A stretch of DNA of 64,000 bases from Cryobacterium glucosi (GTDB taxonomy: Bacteria; Actinomycetota; Actinomycetes; Actinomycetales; Microbacteriaceae), in contig NZ_SOFS01000005.1 of NCBI RefSeq assembly GCF_004402235.1, forward strand, positions 124,001 through 188,000, in the 5' to 3' direction. Made by a program: the position numbers and the translations under genes. The notes below the pieces were generated by a model that searched no databases, was not told where the DNA came from, and worked only from the letters and a program-made list of their open reading frames with translations. This document shows positions 29,272 through 37,071 of this stretch, in pieces (position 1 is the stretch's first letter; every line of letters starts with the position of its first letter).

Positions 29272-29661
29272 TCACAGCAGGGCGAGTACCTCCGCACAGG
29301 CGTCGGTGACCCTGCGGCACTCGGGGGCGCAGCTCGTCCAGTCCGGCCGGTGCTGCAGCATCCGCTCGCAGGCGATGGACGAGGAGCGGCACGCCTCCAT
29401 GCAGGTGTCGAGCATGGAGGCGGCGGTCGTCCCGTCTGTCCGGGTGTGCCAGGACAGCACCCGGCTCGTCGTGGTGCAGATTTCGATGCAGTCGAGGTCG
29501 GCGAGGAAGCACGCGGTGACATCGCCGTCGCCGGACTGGGCCAGGCAGGCGTCAGCGCAGTCCTCGCTCGCGGCGATGAGCGCGTCGCAGGCGGCGACGC
29601 ACGCCGCGGTCCGTGCCGAGAGCGCGTTGAACTCGCTCCCACCGAACCCGCCACCGAACAT
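29272..29661 (-). CDS. four-helix-bundle copper-binding protein (Csp/DUF326 type)
   Basis: The 129-residue protein holds 13 cysteines, most in CxxxC pairs: AACVAAC, DCADAC, DCIEIC, TCMEAC and SCAPEC, spaced as on the inner faces of four helices. This matches Csp copper storage proteins, which bind many Cu(I) ions in the core of the bundle. No signal peptide is seen, so it would be a cytosolic Csp3-like form. TACAGT lies six bases before the ATG, giving it its own leaderless promoter 32 bases after the ferredoxin gene. Metal and capacity are inferred from the family. Confidence 0.82.
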   Translation of the reverse strand: MFGGGFGGSEFNALSARTAACVAACDALIAASEDCADACLAQSGDGDVTACFLADLDCIEICTTTSRVLSWHTRTDGTTAASMLDTCMEACRSSSIACERMLQHRPDWTSCAPECRRVTDACAEVLALL

Positions 29662-29667
29662 GCCACC

Positions 29668-29673
29668 ACTGTA
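29668..29673 (-). promoter_or_regulatory. -10 box of the Csp-like gene
   Basis: TACAGT on the minus strand, six bases before the ATG. Confidence 0.45.
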
Positions 29674-29693
29674 GCCCGGTCGGTGGCGCCCGG

Positions 29694-30011
29694 TCAGGCC
29701 TGCGGGGGCAGCGCCGCGATCAGCGGGTGGTCGAACGTCAGCACACCGGTCTTGGCCGCGCCTCCCGGCGACCCGATCTCCTCGAAGAAGTCCACGTTCG
29801 CGCGGTAGTACTCGCTCCACTGCTCCGGAAGGTCGTCTTCGTAGTAGACCGCCTCGACCGGGCAGACCGGCTCGCAGGCACCGCAGTCGACACATTCGTC
29901 GGGGTGAATGTACAGGGACCGTTCGCCTTCATAGATGCAGTCGACCGGGCACTCGTCGACGCAGGCGCGGTCCTTGACATCCACGCACGGCAGCGCGATG
30001 ACGTACGTCAC
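29694..30011 (-). CDS. fdxA: 7Fe ferredoxin
   Basis: The 105-residue protein has the actinobacterial 7Fe ferredoxin pattern: CVDVKDRACVDECPVDC, where a Cys is missing from the first set so a [3Fe-4S] cluster is expected, followed by CVDCGACEPVCPVEA for [4Fe-4S]. It should carry electrons from the FprA-type reductase to sulfite reductase. Its ATG overlaps the stop of that reductase gene (ATGA), making it the last gene of the sulfur operon. Confidence 0.93.
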   Translation of the reverse strand: MTYVIALPCVDVKDRACVDECPVDCIYEGERSLYIHPDECVDCGACEPVCPVEAVYYEDDLPEQWSEYYRANVDFFEEIGSPGGAAKTGVLTFDHPLIAALPPQA

Positions 30012-31411
30012 GAGGCGACGAGTTCCACGGACCGGCTGATGTCGACCTGCTCGTCCCGCGGAACGACCTTGACCCGCTCACGATCGGCCGCCGAGCCGTC
30101 CGCGGCTCCGAGGGCACGTTCGTGGGCATCGAGCACGAGCCAGCCGTCCCATTCGGTGAAGCGGATGCCGCGGGCGGAGAGCACGGCCAGGATCGCGTCC
30201 GCGTCGTCTTCGACCGGCTCCGGCAGGAGGCCGTTGCCGAGGTCTTCGACGAGCCGCGTGACGGTCTCGAGCGCGTCGCTCTTGGTGTGGCCGATCAGGC
30301 CGACGGGGCCACGCTTGATCCAGCCGGTGGCGTACAGGCCGGGAATGGGCCGCGCGGCCGGGTCGAGGACCCGACCGCCGTCGTTCGGGATCACGCCGCG
30401 CGTCTCGTCGAAAGGCACCTCGGCGAGGGGGCTGCCGCGGTAACCGACGGCGCGGTAGACCGCCTGGAGCGGGTAGTCGAGGATCTCACCTGTCCCGGTG
30501 ACACCGCCGGGGTTGGCGGGATCGGGCGCGGTGCGCTCGAAGCGCATGCCTTCGACACTCTCGGTGCCGTAGACCTCGAGGGGAGAATGCAGGAAATGCA
30601 GGTGCAGGCGGCGCGAGGCCCCGCTCGGTTCCTTCGTGAGCCATCCGTTCAGGGTGCGGCTCATCACCTTGACCTGGTTGTTGGACGCGGCGAGGAACTG
30701 CTCGGAGGCCTCGTCCCTCGGGAAGTCCTCCTCGTAGACGATCACGTCGACGTCCGGCACCGCGCCGAGCTCCCGGAGCTCGATCGGGGTGAACTTCACC
30801 TGGGCAGGCCCGCGTCGACCGAAGATGTGCACGTCGGTGACTGCCGAGGCGGCCAGGCCGGAATAGACGTTCTCGGGGATGTCGGTGGGCAGCAGGTCGT
30901 CCGCATGCTTTGCGAGCATCCTGGCGACGTCGAGGGCGACGTTGCCGTTGCCGATCACGGCGACCTGGTGGGCGTCGAGCGGCCAGTCGCGCGGGGCGTC
31001 CGGGTGTCCGTCGAACCAGGAGACGAAGTCGGCGGCCCCGAAGCAGCCGGGCAGCTCGGTGCCGGGGATCGGCAGCTTCGCGTCGCGGATCGCCCCGGTC
31101 GCGAAGATGACTGCGTGGTAGTGGGCCCGCAGGTCGTCCAGGCTCAGATCGGTCCCGTAGCCGACGTTGCCGAGGAACCGGATGGTGCCGGCATCGAGCA
31201 TCTCGTGCAGGCTTGTGACGATGCCCTTGATCCGCGGGTGGTCGGGGGCGACGCCGTATCGAATCAGGCCGTATGGAGCGGGGAGGGTGTCGAAGAGGTC
31301 GATGCCGATCGTGCCGCCGGCGTCGCGCACGGCCTTGCCGAGGATGTTGCCGGCGTAGATTCCCGCGGGACCGGCGCCGATGATGGCGACGCGGAGAGTA
31401 TGGGGGGTCAT
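30008..31411 (-). CDS. fprA: ferredoxin--NADP+ reductase, FprA type
   Basis: The 467-residue flavoprotein resembles mycobacterial FprA and adrenodoxin reductase. It has the FAD motif IIGAGPAGIYAG at the N-terminus, the NADP motif VIGNGNVALDVARML near residue 155 and ATGWIKRGPVGLIGHTKSDA near the end. It passes electrons from NADPH to the ferredoxin encoded next. The start overlaps the cobA stop (ATGA). Operon context indicates a supply of six electrons per sulfite. Confidence 0.93.
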   Translation of the reverse strand: MTPHTLRVAIIGAGPAGIYAGNILGKAVRDAGGTIGIDLFDTLPAPYGLIRYGVAPDHPRIKGIVTSLHEMLDAGTIRFLGNVGYGTDLSLDDLRAHYHAVIFATGAIRDAKLPIPGTELPGCFGAADFVSWFDGHPDAPRDWPLDAHQVAVIGNGNVALDVARMLAKHADDLLPTDIPENVYSGLAASAVTDVHIFGRRGPAQVKFTPIELRELGAVPDVDVIVYEEDFPRDEASEQFLAASNNQVKVMSRTLNGWLTKEPSGASRRLHLHFLHSPLEVYGTESVEGMRFERTAPDPANPGGVTGTGEILDYPLQAVYRAVGYRGSPLAEVPFDETRGVIPNDGGRVLDPAARPIPGLYATGWIKRGPVGLIGHTKSDALETVTRLVEDLGNGLLPEPVEDDADAILAVLSARGIRFTEWDGWLVLDAHERALGAADGSAADRERVKVVPRDEQVDISRSVELVAS

Positions 31412-32214
31412 GAAAAAGCCTTTCGGGATGGTTCTGGGATGAGCCGGCCGGAACGGGGTTCGTCGGACGCGAGCTGGTTGCTGTACCGGGGGTGGAGCGG
31501 GCTCAGGGTGACGACGTCCCCCACCACGACGACGGCGGGGGAGCGGACGCCGCGTTCGGCGGCGAGTCCGGCGATGGTTGCGAGACTTCCGAAGGTGACC
31601 CGCTGGTTCGAGCCGTAGCCGTCCTCGATGATGGCGACCGGGCAGTCTCCGCCGCGGGGTCCGTCCGCGAGCATCGCCGCGGAGGCGGCGAGGCCGGAGA
31701 TGCCCATCAGGAGCAGGACGGTGTGGTCGCTGCCCCCTGGCAGGGACGGAAGCAGCTCGTGGCCCGTCACGACGGTGAACCCGTTCGCCACCCCGCGATG
31801 GGTGACCGGGATGCCGGCCGCAGCAGGCACCGAGATGGCGCTCGTGACGCCGGGGATGACCTCGACGGGGATACCGTTGCTGCGGCAGTACGCTGCTTCC
31901 TCGCCGCCGCGACCGAGCACGTACGGGTCGCCGCCCTTGAGGCGCACGACCCGGCGGCCGGCACGGGCGTGCTCGACGAGGAGTGCGTTGATCTCGTCCT
32001 GGGGCACAGGGTGGTGGCCGGGCAGCTTGCCGACGTCGATCACGAGAACGCCGGGATCGAGCTCGCCGAGCAGGGAGCGCGGGCCGAGCCGGTCGGCGAT
32101 GACGACATCCGCTTCGTCGAGCAGCCGGCGGCCGAGCACGGTGATCAGGCCGGGATCGCCGGGTCCGCCACCGACCAGGTGCACGGTGCCGGGGCGCACG
32201 GTGTCGGGGCTCAC
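31408..32214 (-). CDS. cobA: uroporphyrinogen-III C-methyltransferase
   Basis: This enzyme makes precorrin-2, the branch point to siroheme, by two SAM-dependent methylations. The 268-residue protein shows HLVGGGPGDPGLITV, VVRLKGGDPYVLGRG, VIPGVTSAISVPAAAGIPVTHRG and TVLLLMGI, and has no dehydrogenase/chelatase extension, so it is the short CobA form. GTG start overlaps the permease stop. Its place in the sulfur operon indicates siroheme supply for sulfite reductase rather than cobalamin. A precorrin-2 dehydrogenase is not in the window. Confidence 0.94.
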   Translation of the reverse strand: MSPDTVRPGTVHLVGGGPGDPGLITVLGRRLLDEADVVIADRLGPRSLLGELDPGVLVIDVGKLPGHHPVPQDEINALLVEHARAGRRVVRLKGGDPYVLGRGGEEAAYCRSNGIPVEVIPGVTSAISVPAAAGIPVTHRGVANGFTVVTGHELLPSLPGGSDHTVLLLMGISGLAASAAMLADGPRGGDCPVAIIEDGYGSNQRVTFGSLATIAGLAAERGVRSPAVVVVGDVVTLSPLHPRYSNQLASDEPRSGRLIPEPSRKAFS

Positions 32215-33155
32215 CGGCCGGCCGTCAGGTAGAGGCCGCGGCGGCGGAGCAACCGGCGTTCTGCCGGGGCGAAGAGCACGAGCTCGACGAGGATGCCGAC
32301 GAACAGGATCACCAGGATCGTCGCGAGCACCCCGGGCAGGTCGGCGAGCTCGCGGCTCTGCTGCAGCATCGAACCGAGGCCGAAACCGATCGAGCCGCCG
32401 ACGGCGATGATCTCCGCTGCCATCAGGGACCGCCAGGAGAAGGCCCAGCCCTGCTTGAGGCCCGCGAGGTAGCCGGGCATCGCGGCGGGCAGCACGACGA
32501 GGGTGGCCATCTCGAAGCGGTTCGCGCCGAGCACGGTGCCCACGCGGCGCAGCTGCGGCGGGATCTGGTCGACGCCGGCGACCAGCCCGTTGGCGATCGA
32601 GGGGACGGCGCCCATCAGCACGACGAAGTACACGGTCGCATCGCTCAGGCCAAACCAGAGGATCGCAGCGGGCACCCAGGCGACGGAAGGAAGCACCTGC
32701 AGCCCGGAGAGCAGCGGTCCGAGCGCGCGGCGGAGCAGCCGCCACTCCGCAAGGAGAAGGCCGAGCGGGGTTCCGATCGCGACGGCGATCAGGAACCCGA
32801 TCCCGCCGCGGGAGAGGCTCGTGACCACAGCCGTCTGCAGGTGACCGGTCGACCAGAGGTCGGTGATCGAGGTGAGCACGTCGAGCGGACCGGGAGTGAG
32901 GTCGGGGCGCGGCTTGGCGATCACGATATAGAACTGCCACGCCGCGATGAGGGCGAGCAGGAGCACGACCGGCGGCAGGACGCCGTCGGCGAACCGGCGC
33001 CACGGGCCCTTCTCGACGAGGGGGGACGTCTGCAGGGCGTCGAGCCCGGCTTCGAGCGTACGGAAGTCCGCCCGGGTGCTCACCGAGGAGCCGGACGCGG
33101 CGTCGGGCTCCAGGGAGCCGGGGGTGATGGTCTCGGAACGGGTCTCAGGCGGCAT
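32211..33155 (-). CDS. ABC transporter permease, sulfonate/nitrate/sulfate type
   Basis: The 314-residue protein has about six hydrophobic segments and the EAA-like loop of the SsuC/TauC/NrtB class (LKQGWAFSWRSLMAAEII region). The N-terminal 60 residues are polar and cytoplasmic. GAGAGGAG precedes the ATG, which overlaps the ATPase gene by 11 bases. The operon suggests import of sulfate or an organosulfur compound. A substrate-binding protein is not encoded in the operon, which is unusual for this class. Confidence 0.88.
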   Translation of the reverse strand: MPPETRSETITPGSLEPDAASGSSVSTRADFRTLEAGLDALQTSPLVEKGPWRRFADGVLPPVVLLLALIAAWQFYIVIAKPRPDLTPGPLDVLTSITDLWSTGHLQTAVVTSLSRGGIGFLIAVAIGTPLGLLLAEWRLLRRALGPLLSGLQVLPSVAWVPAAILWFGLSDATVYFVVLMGAVPSIANGLVAGVDQIPPQLRRVGTVLGANRFEMATLVVLPAAMPGYLAGLKQGWAFSWRSLMAAEIIAVGGSIGFGLGSMLQQSRELADLPGVLATILVILFVGILVELVLFAPAERRLLRRRGLYLTAGR

Positions 33156-33996
33156 TACGGCGGATCTCCTCTCGGAGGTGGTTGGTGATCTCGATGGAGA
33201 GGCGGGAAACCTCTGGGGATTCGATCCGGCGCGGACCGTTGTCCTCGATGCGCCACTCGTTCCTGATCCGGCCGGGACGGCTCGACATCAGCAGCACCCG
33301 CTGCCCGAGCCGTGCGGCCTCGCGCACGTTGTGCGTGACGAACACGATCGTGCGGCCGGTTTCATGCCAGACCCGTTCGAGTTCCTCGTGGAGCAGATCG
33401 CGGGTGATCGCGTCGAGGGCGGCGAAGGGCTCGTCCATCAGCAGGACCTTGCGGTCCTGCGCGAGTGACCTGGCGAGGGCGACACGCTGCCGCATGCCCC
33501 CGGAGAGCTCGTGCGGGCGCTTGTTCGCGGCATCCGCGAGGTTGACCAGGTCGAGGAGCTCGAGTGCCTCGCCGCGACGCCGGCCGCGCGGGACCCCGCG
33601 CAGCTTGAGGGCGAGTTCCACGTTGCGGCTCGCGGTCAGCCAGGGGAACAGGGCCGACTCCTGGAACATGACGGCGCTCTTCCCGCTCGCGACCGTGACG
33701 GTGCCCTCCGACGGGTGTTCGAGGCCGGCGATGATGTTGAGCAGGGTCGACTTGCCGCATCCGGATGCGCCGAGCAGGCAGACGAATTCGCCCGGCTTGA
33801 TCGTGAGGTTGATGTTGTCGAGCACCACGGGTCCGGCCTTGCCGAACCGCTTGGACAGTCCCTCGACCCGGATCGCGGTCTCGACGTCCGCTGCGACGAC
33901 CGCGGCAGGCGCGGTGTTTGTGCTGACGCTGATGCCCTGCGGCCGGTTCCCTGAACCGTCGGTGCGGTCGCGCTCTGTCACGGACACGGCGCTCAC
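33145..33996 (-). CDS. ABC transporter ATP-binding protein, SsuB/TauB type
   Basis: The 283-residue protein has Walker A GASGCGKSTLL, the signature LSGGMRQRVALARSLA and Walker B VLLMDEPFAALD, with the Q-loop FQESALFPW. It energises the permease encoded next. The first 40 residues are a low-complexity extension before the domain (AIRVEGLSKRFG). GTG start overlaps the cysN stop. Class assignment rests on sequence and context; sulfate, sulfonate or nitrate remain possible substrates. Confidence 0.9.
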   Translation of the reverse strand: MSAVSVTERDRTDGSGNRPQGISVSTNTAPAAVVAADVETAIRVEGLSKRFGKAGPVVLDNINLTIKPGEFVCLLGASGCGKSTLLNIIAGLEHPSEGTVTVASGKSAVMFQESALFPWLTASRNVELALKLRGVPRGRRRGEALELLDLVNLADAANKRPHELSGGMRQRVALARSLAQDRKVLLMDEPFAALDAITRDLLHEELERVWHETGRTIVFVTHNVREAARLGQRVLLMSSRPGRIRNEWRIEDNGPRRIESPEVSRLSIEITNHLREEIRRNAA

Positions 33997-35351
33997 CGTG
34001 CTCCAGAGCCGGTGACGATCCCTGCGGCCAGGGTGGCACCGTCCTGCGCGTTGATCACGAGGAACGCGCCGGAACGGCGGTTCTCGGTGAAGGTCTCGAT
34101 CGGCAGCGGAGCCGCGAGGCGCAGGCCGACCTCGCCGATGTCGTTGACCTCGAGGCTGCCGGCCGGTTCGAGTTCGAGCGTGTCGAGGTTGAGGCGCCCG
34201 GTGACGGCGGCTACGAGGGCCTGGACGGTGTTCGTGCCGAACTTGACCAGGGTGCGGTCGCCCGGCCTGAGTGCCCGCGGGTCCAGCCAGAACAACGCGG
34301 CGGTGAGTTCCCTGGTCGATTCGGGCAGGGTGCCCGCTGCGCCGATGACCGCACCGCGGGCGATGTCGAGGTCGTCGGAGAGGCGCACGGCGATCGACAT
34401 CGGTGCGAACGCCTCGGTGAGTTCGATGCCGGCGAAGTCGATGCCGGTCACGACGGTCGTCGCCCCGCCCGGGGCGACGCTCACGCTGTCGCCGACCCGG
34501 ACGGTGCCCGAAGCGACCTGCCCGGCGTACGCCCGGTAGTCGCGGAAGGAGTCCGCATCCTCCGGTGCGACGGCGACGGCGCCCTGGGGCCGGAGCACGA
34601 GCTGAACGGGCAGCCGGAACGCCTCGATCGCGGTCTCGACCTCGTCGACGACCGGGAGGCTCTCGAGCAGTTCGAGCAGGCTCGGCCCGTCGTACCAGGG
34701 GGTCCGTGGCGAACGGTCGACGACGTTGTCTCCGACGAGCGCAGAGACGGGCAGCACGTGCACGGCACCGAGGCCGAGATCGGCCGTGACGGCGCGCACC
34801 GATGCTGCGACCGCTGCGAACGCGGACTCGTCGTAGTCGAGGAGGTCGATCTTGTTGACCGCGATGATCACATGCGGCACGCGCAGCAGGGACACCACGG
34901 AGAGGTGCCGCCTGGTCTGCTCGAGCACGCCCTTGCGCGCGTCGATGAGCATGATCACGGCGTCGGCCGTCGTAGCGCCGGTGACCATGTTGCGGGTGTA
35001 CTGCACGTGCCCGGGGCAGTCGGCGAGGATGAAGGAGCGGCGCGCTGTCGCGAAGTAGCGGTACGCGACGTCGATCGTGATGCCCTGCTCGCGTTCGGCG
35101 CGGAGGCCGTCGGTGAGCAGCGCGAAGTCGATGCCGCCGTCGTCGCCGCCGAAGCCGCGCTCCGTGGACGTTCGGGTGACGGACTCGAGCTGGTCGGCGA
35201 GGATCGCCTTCGAGTCGTGCAGGAGACGCCCGACGAGGGTCGACTTGCCGTCGTCGACGGAGCCGGCGGTCGCGAACCGGAACAGGGTTCCCGGGGCGTC
35301 TGCGCCGTCGTGGGTGCCGGCATCCGCCGGGCTGAGGAGTGCCTGAGTCAT
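33993..35351 (-). CDS. cysN: sulfate adenylyltransferase subunit 1 (GTPase)
   Basis: CysN hydrolyses GTP to drive APS formation by CysD. The 452-residue protein has the GTPase motifs GSVDDGKSTLVGRLL, ADCPGHVQYTRNM and NKIDLLDY, and beta-barrel domains as in elongation factors. There is no C-terminal APS kinase fusion, consistent with direct reduction of APS by the neighbouring CysH. The ATG shares one base with the cysD stop (TGATG), so the subunits are translationally coupled. Confidence 0.95.
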   Translation of the reverse strand: MTQALLSPADAGTHDGADAPGTLFRFATAGSVDDGKSTLVGRLLHDSKAILADQLESVTRTSTERGFGGDDGGIDFALLTDGLRAEREQGITIDVAYRYFATARRSFILADCPGHVQYTRNMVTGATTADAVIMLIDARKGVLEQTRRHLSVVSLLRVPHVIIAVNKIDLLDYDESAFAAVAASVRAVTADLGLGAVHVLPVSALVGDNVVDRSPRTPWYDGPSLLELLESLPVVDEVETAIEAFRLPVQLVLRPQGAVAVAPEDADSFRDYRAYAGQVASGTVRVGDSVSVAPGGATTVVTGIDFAGIELTEAFAPMSIAVRLSDDLDIARGAVIGAAGTLPESTRELTAALFWLDPRALRPGDRTLVKFGTNTVQALVAAVTGRLNLDTLELEPAGSLEVNDIGEVGLRLAAPLPIETFTENRRSGAFLVINAQDGATLAAGIVTGSGAR

Positions 35352-36319
35352 CAGAAGTACCCGTCCTTCTTGCGGTCTTCCATGGCCGCTTCGGAGATGC
35401 GGTCGTCGGCGCGCGTCGCGCCGCGTTCGGTGATGGTGGAGAGGGCGACCTCGCGCACGACGGCGGCGACGGATGCGGCGTCCGATTCGACGGCGCCGGT
35501 GCAGCTCATGTCGCCGACCGTGCGGTAGCGGACGGTGCGGGTCTCGACTGCTTCGCCCGGGCGCGGCTCTGAGACGGGGCCGATCGCCCGCCACATGCCG
35601 TCGCGGCGGAAGACCTCGCGCTCGTGGGCGTAGTACAGCGGCGGCAGTTCGATGCCCTCGCGTTCGATGTAGCGCCAGACGTTGTACTCCGTCCAGTTGC
35701 TGATCGGGAACGCGCGCACGTGCTGGCCGACCGTGTGACGGCCGTTGTAGAGGTTCCAGAGTTCGGGGCGCTGGTTGCGGGGATCCCACTGGCCGAATTC
35801 GTCGCGGAGCGAGAGGATGCGCTCCTTCGCGCGGGCCTTGTCCTCGTCGCGGCGGGCGCCGCCGAAGACCGCGTCGTGGCGGCCTGCGGCGATCCCGTCG
35901 AGGAGCGGGAGCGTCTGAAGCGGGTTGCGGGTGCCGTCGGCGCGCTCCTGCAGGCGGCCGTCGTCGATGTAGTCCTGGACCTTCGCGACGGTGAGGCGGA
36001 GGCCGAGGCGCGCGACCGTCGCGTCCCGAAACGCGAGGACCTCTGGGAAGTTGTGGCCGGTGTCCACGTGCAACAGCCCGAACGGCACCTTGCCGGGCCA
36101 GAAGGCCTTCGCGGCGAGGTGCAGCACGACGACGGAGTCCTTGCCGCCGGAGAACAGCAGGACGGGACGTTCGAATTCTGCGACGACCTCACGGATGATG
36201 TGGATCGCCTCGCTCTCGAGCACGTCGAGCTGGGAAAGCCGGTGGCTCCCGGCCGCCTGCACGGGCGGCGCGGATGTCATGGCGGTCGTGGTGGTCGTGG
36301 CTGTCGTGACGGCGTTCAC
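35351..36319 (-). CDS. cysD: sulfate adenylyltransferase subunit 2
   Basis: CysD is the catalytic subunit that makes APS from ATP and sulfate. The 322-residue protein has the PP-loop SGGKDSVVVLHLA, HVDTGHNFPEV, FGGARRDEDKARAKER and the C-terminal AMEDRKKDGYF. GTG overlapping the cysH stop was chosen; an ATG 13 codons later (MTSAPPVQ) is a real alternative because the first residues are a Thr/Ala stretch. It is coupled to cysN. Confidence 0.94.
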   Translation of the reverse strand: MNAVTTATTTTTAMTSAPPVQAAGSHRLSQLDVLESEAIHIIREVVAEFERPVLLFSGGKDSVVVLHLAAKAFWPGKVPFGLLHVDTGHNFPEVLAFRDATVARLGLRLTVAKVQDYIDDGRLQERADGTRNPLQTLPLLDGIAAGRHDAVFGGARRDEDKARAKERILSLRDEFGQWDPRNQRPELWNLYNGRHTVGQHVRAFPISNWTEYNVWRYIEREGIELPPLYYAHEREVFRRDGMWRAIGPVSEPRPGEAVETRTVRYRTVGDMSCTGAVESDAASVAAVVREVALSTITERGATRADDRISEAAMEDRKKDGYF

Positions 36320-37071
36320 TCGTGGAGCCCGCATTCTGTCTTGGCCAGGTTCGCCCAGCGTCCGGATCGGGGATCGTCGCCAGCGGCGACGGGCTTCGTG
36401 CACGGCGCGCAGCCGATGGAGGGGTACCCCTGCTCGAGCAGCGGGTTCACCGGAACCTGGTGGTAGCCGGCGTAGTCGAGGATGTCGTCGAAGCTCCACG
36501 CCGCGAGCGGGTTGACCTTGACGAGGCCGTTGCGCTCGTCCCAGGTCACGAGCGGGGTGTTCGCCCGGGTCGGTGCCTCGTCGCGTCGCACGCCGGTGAA
36601 CCAGAGTTCGTAGCCCGTGAGCGAGCGCTGCAGGGGTTCGACCTTGCGCATCGCGCAGCAGAGGTTCGGGTCGCGGCTGAAGAGTTCCGCGCCGTGCTCG
36701 GCGTCCTGTTCCGGGACGGTCTTCGCGGGGAGCACGTCGACGATCCGCACCGGGAGAAGCCGGGCGACGGTGTCGCGGGTCTCGTAGGTCTCGGCGAAGT
36801 GGTACCCGGTGTCGAGGAAGAGCACGTCCACGCCGGGCAGCTGCGCGGCGACGACGTGCGGGAGGACGGCGTCGGCCATCGAGCACGCGACGGCGACGTG
36901 GGCGACGGGGAAGTTCGCCGCGACCCAGGCGACGACCTCGGCGTAGCCGGCCTCGCCGAGCTCAGCGGCTCCGCGGGCGGCGAGCGCCTTGAGTTCCTCG
37001 GCGCTCCGCCGGGGAGCGACGGCCGTCGTGGTGACGGTCGTGGGTCCGGTTCCGGTTGTGGTGTCGCTCAT
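36316..37071 (-). CDS. cysH: adenylylsulfate reductase, thioredoxin-dependent
   Basis: The 251-residue protein reduces APS to sulfite. It carries the CC...CxxC set of [4Fe-4S]-type APS reductases: NLCCAMRKVEPL and CAPCTKPV, and the catalytic C-terminal Cys in TECGLHE. The cluster and the absence of an APS kinase in the operon point to APS rather than PAPS as substrate. The N-terminal 20 residues are Thr-rich. ATG overlaps the sulfite reductase stop. Confidence 0.93.
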   Translation of the reverse strand: MSDTTTGTGPTTVTTTAVAPRRSAEELKALAARGAAELGEAGYAEVVAWVAANFPVAHVAVACSMADAVLPHVVAAQLPGVDVLFLDTGYHFAETYETRDTVARLLPVRIVDVLPAKTVPEQDAEHGAELFSRDPNLCCAMRKVEPLQRSLTGYELWFTGVRRDEAPTRANTPLVTWDERNGLVKVNPLAAWSFDDILDYAGYHQVPVNPLLEQGYPSIGCAPCTKPVAAGDDPRSGRWANLAKTECGLHE

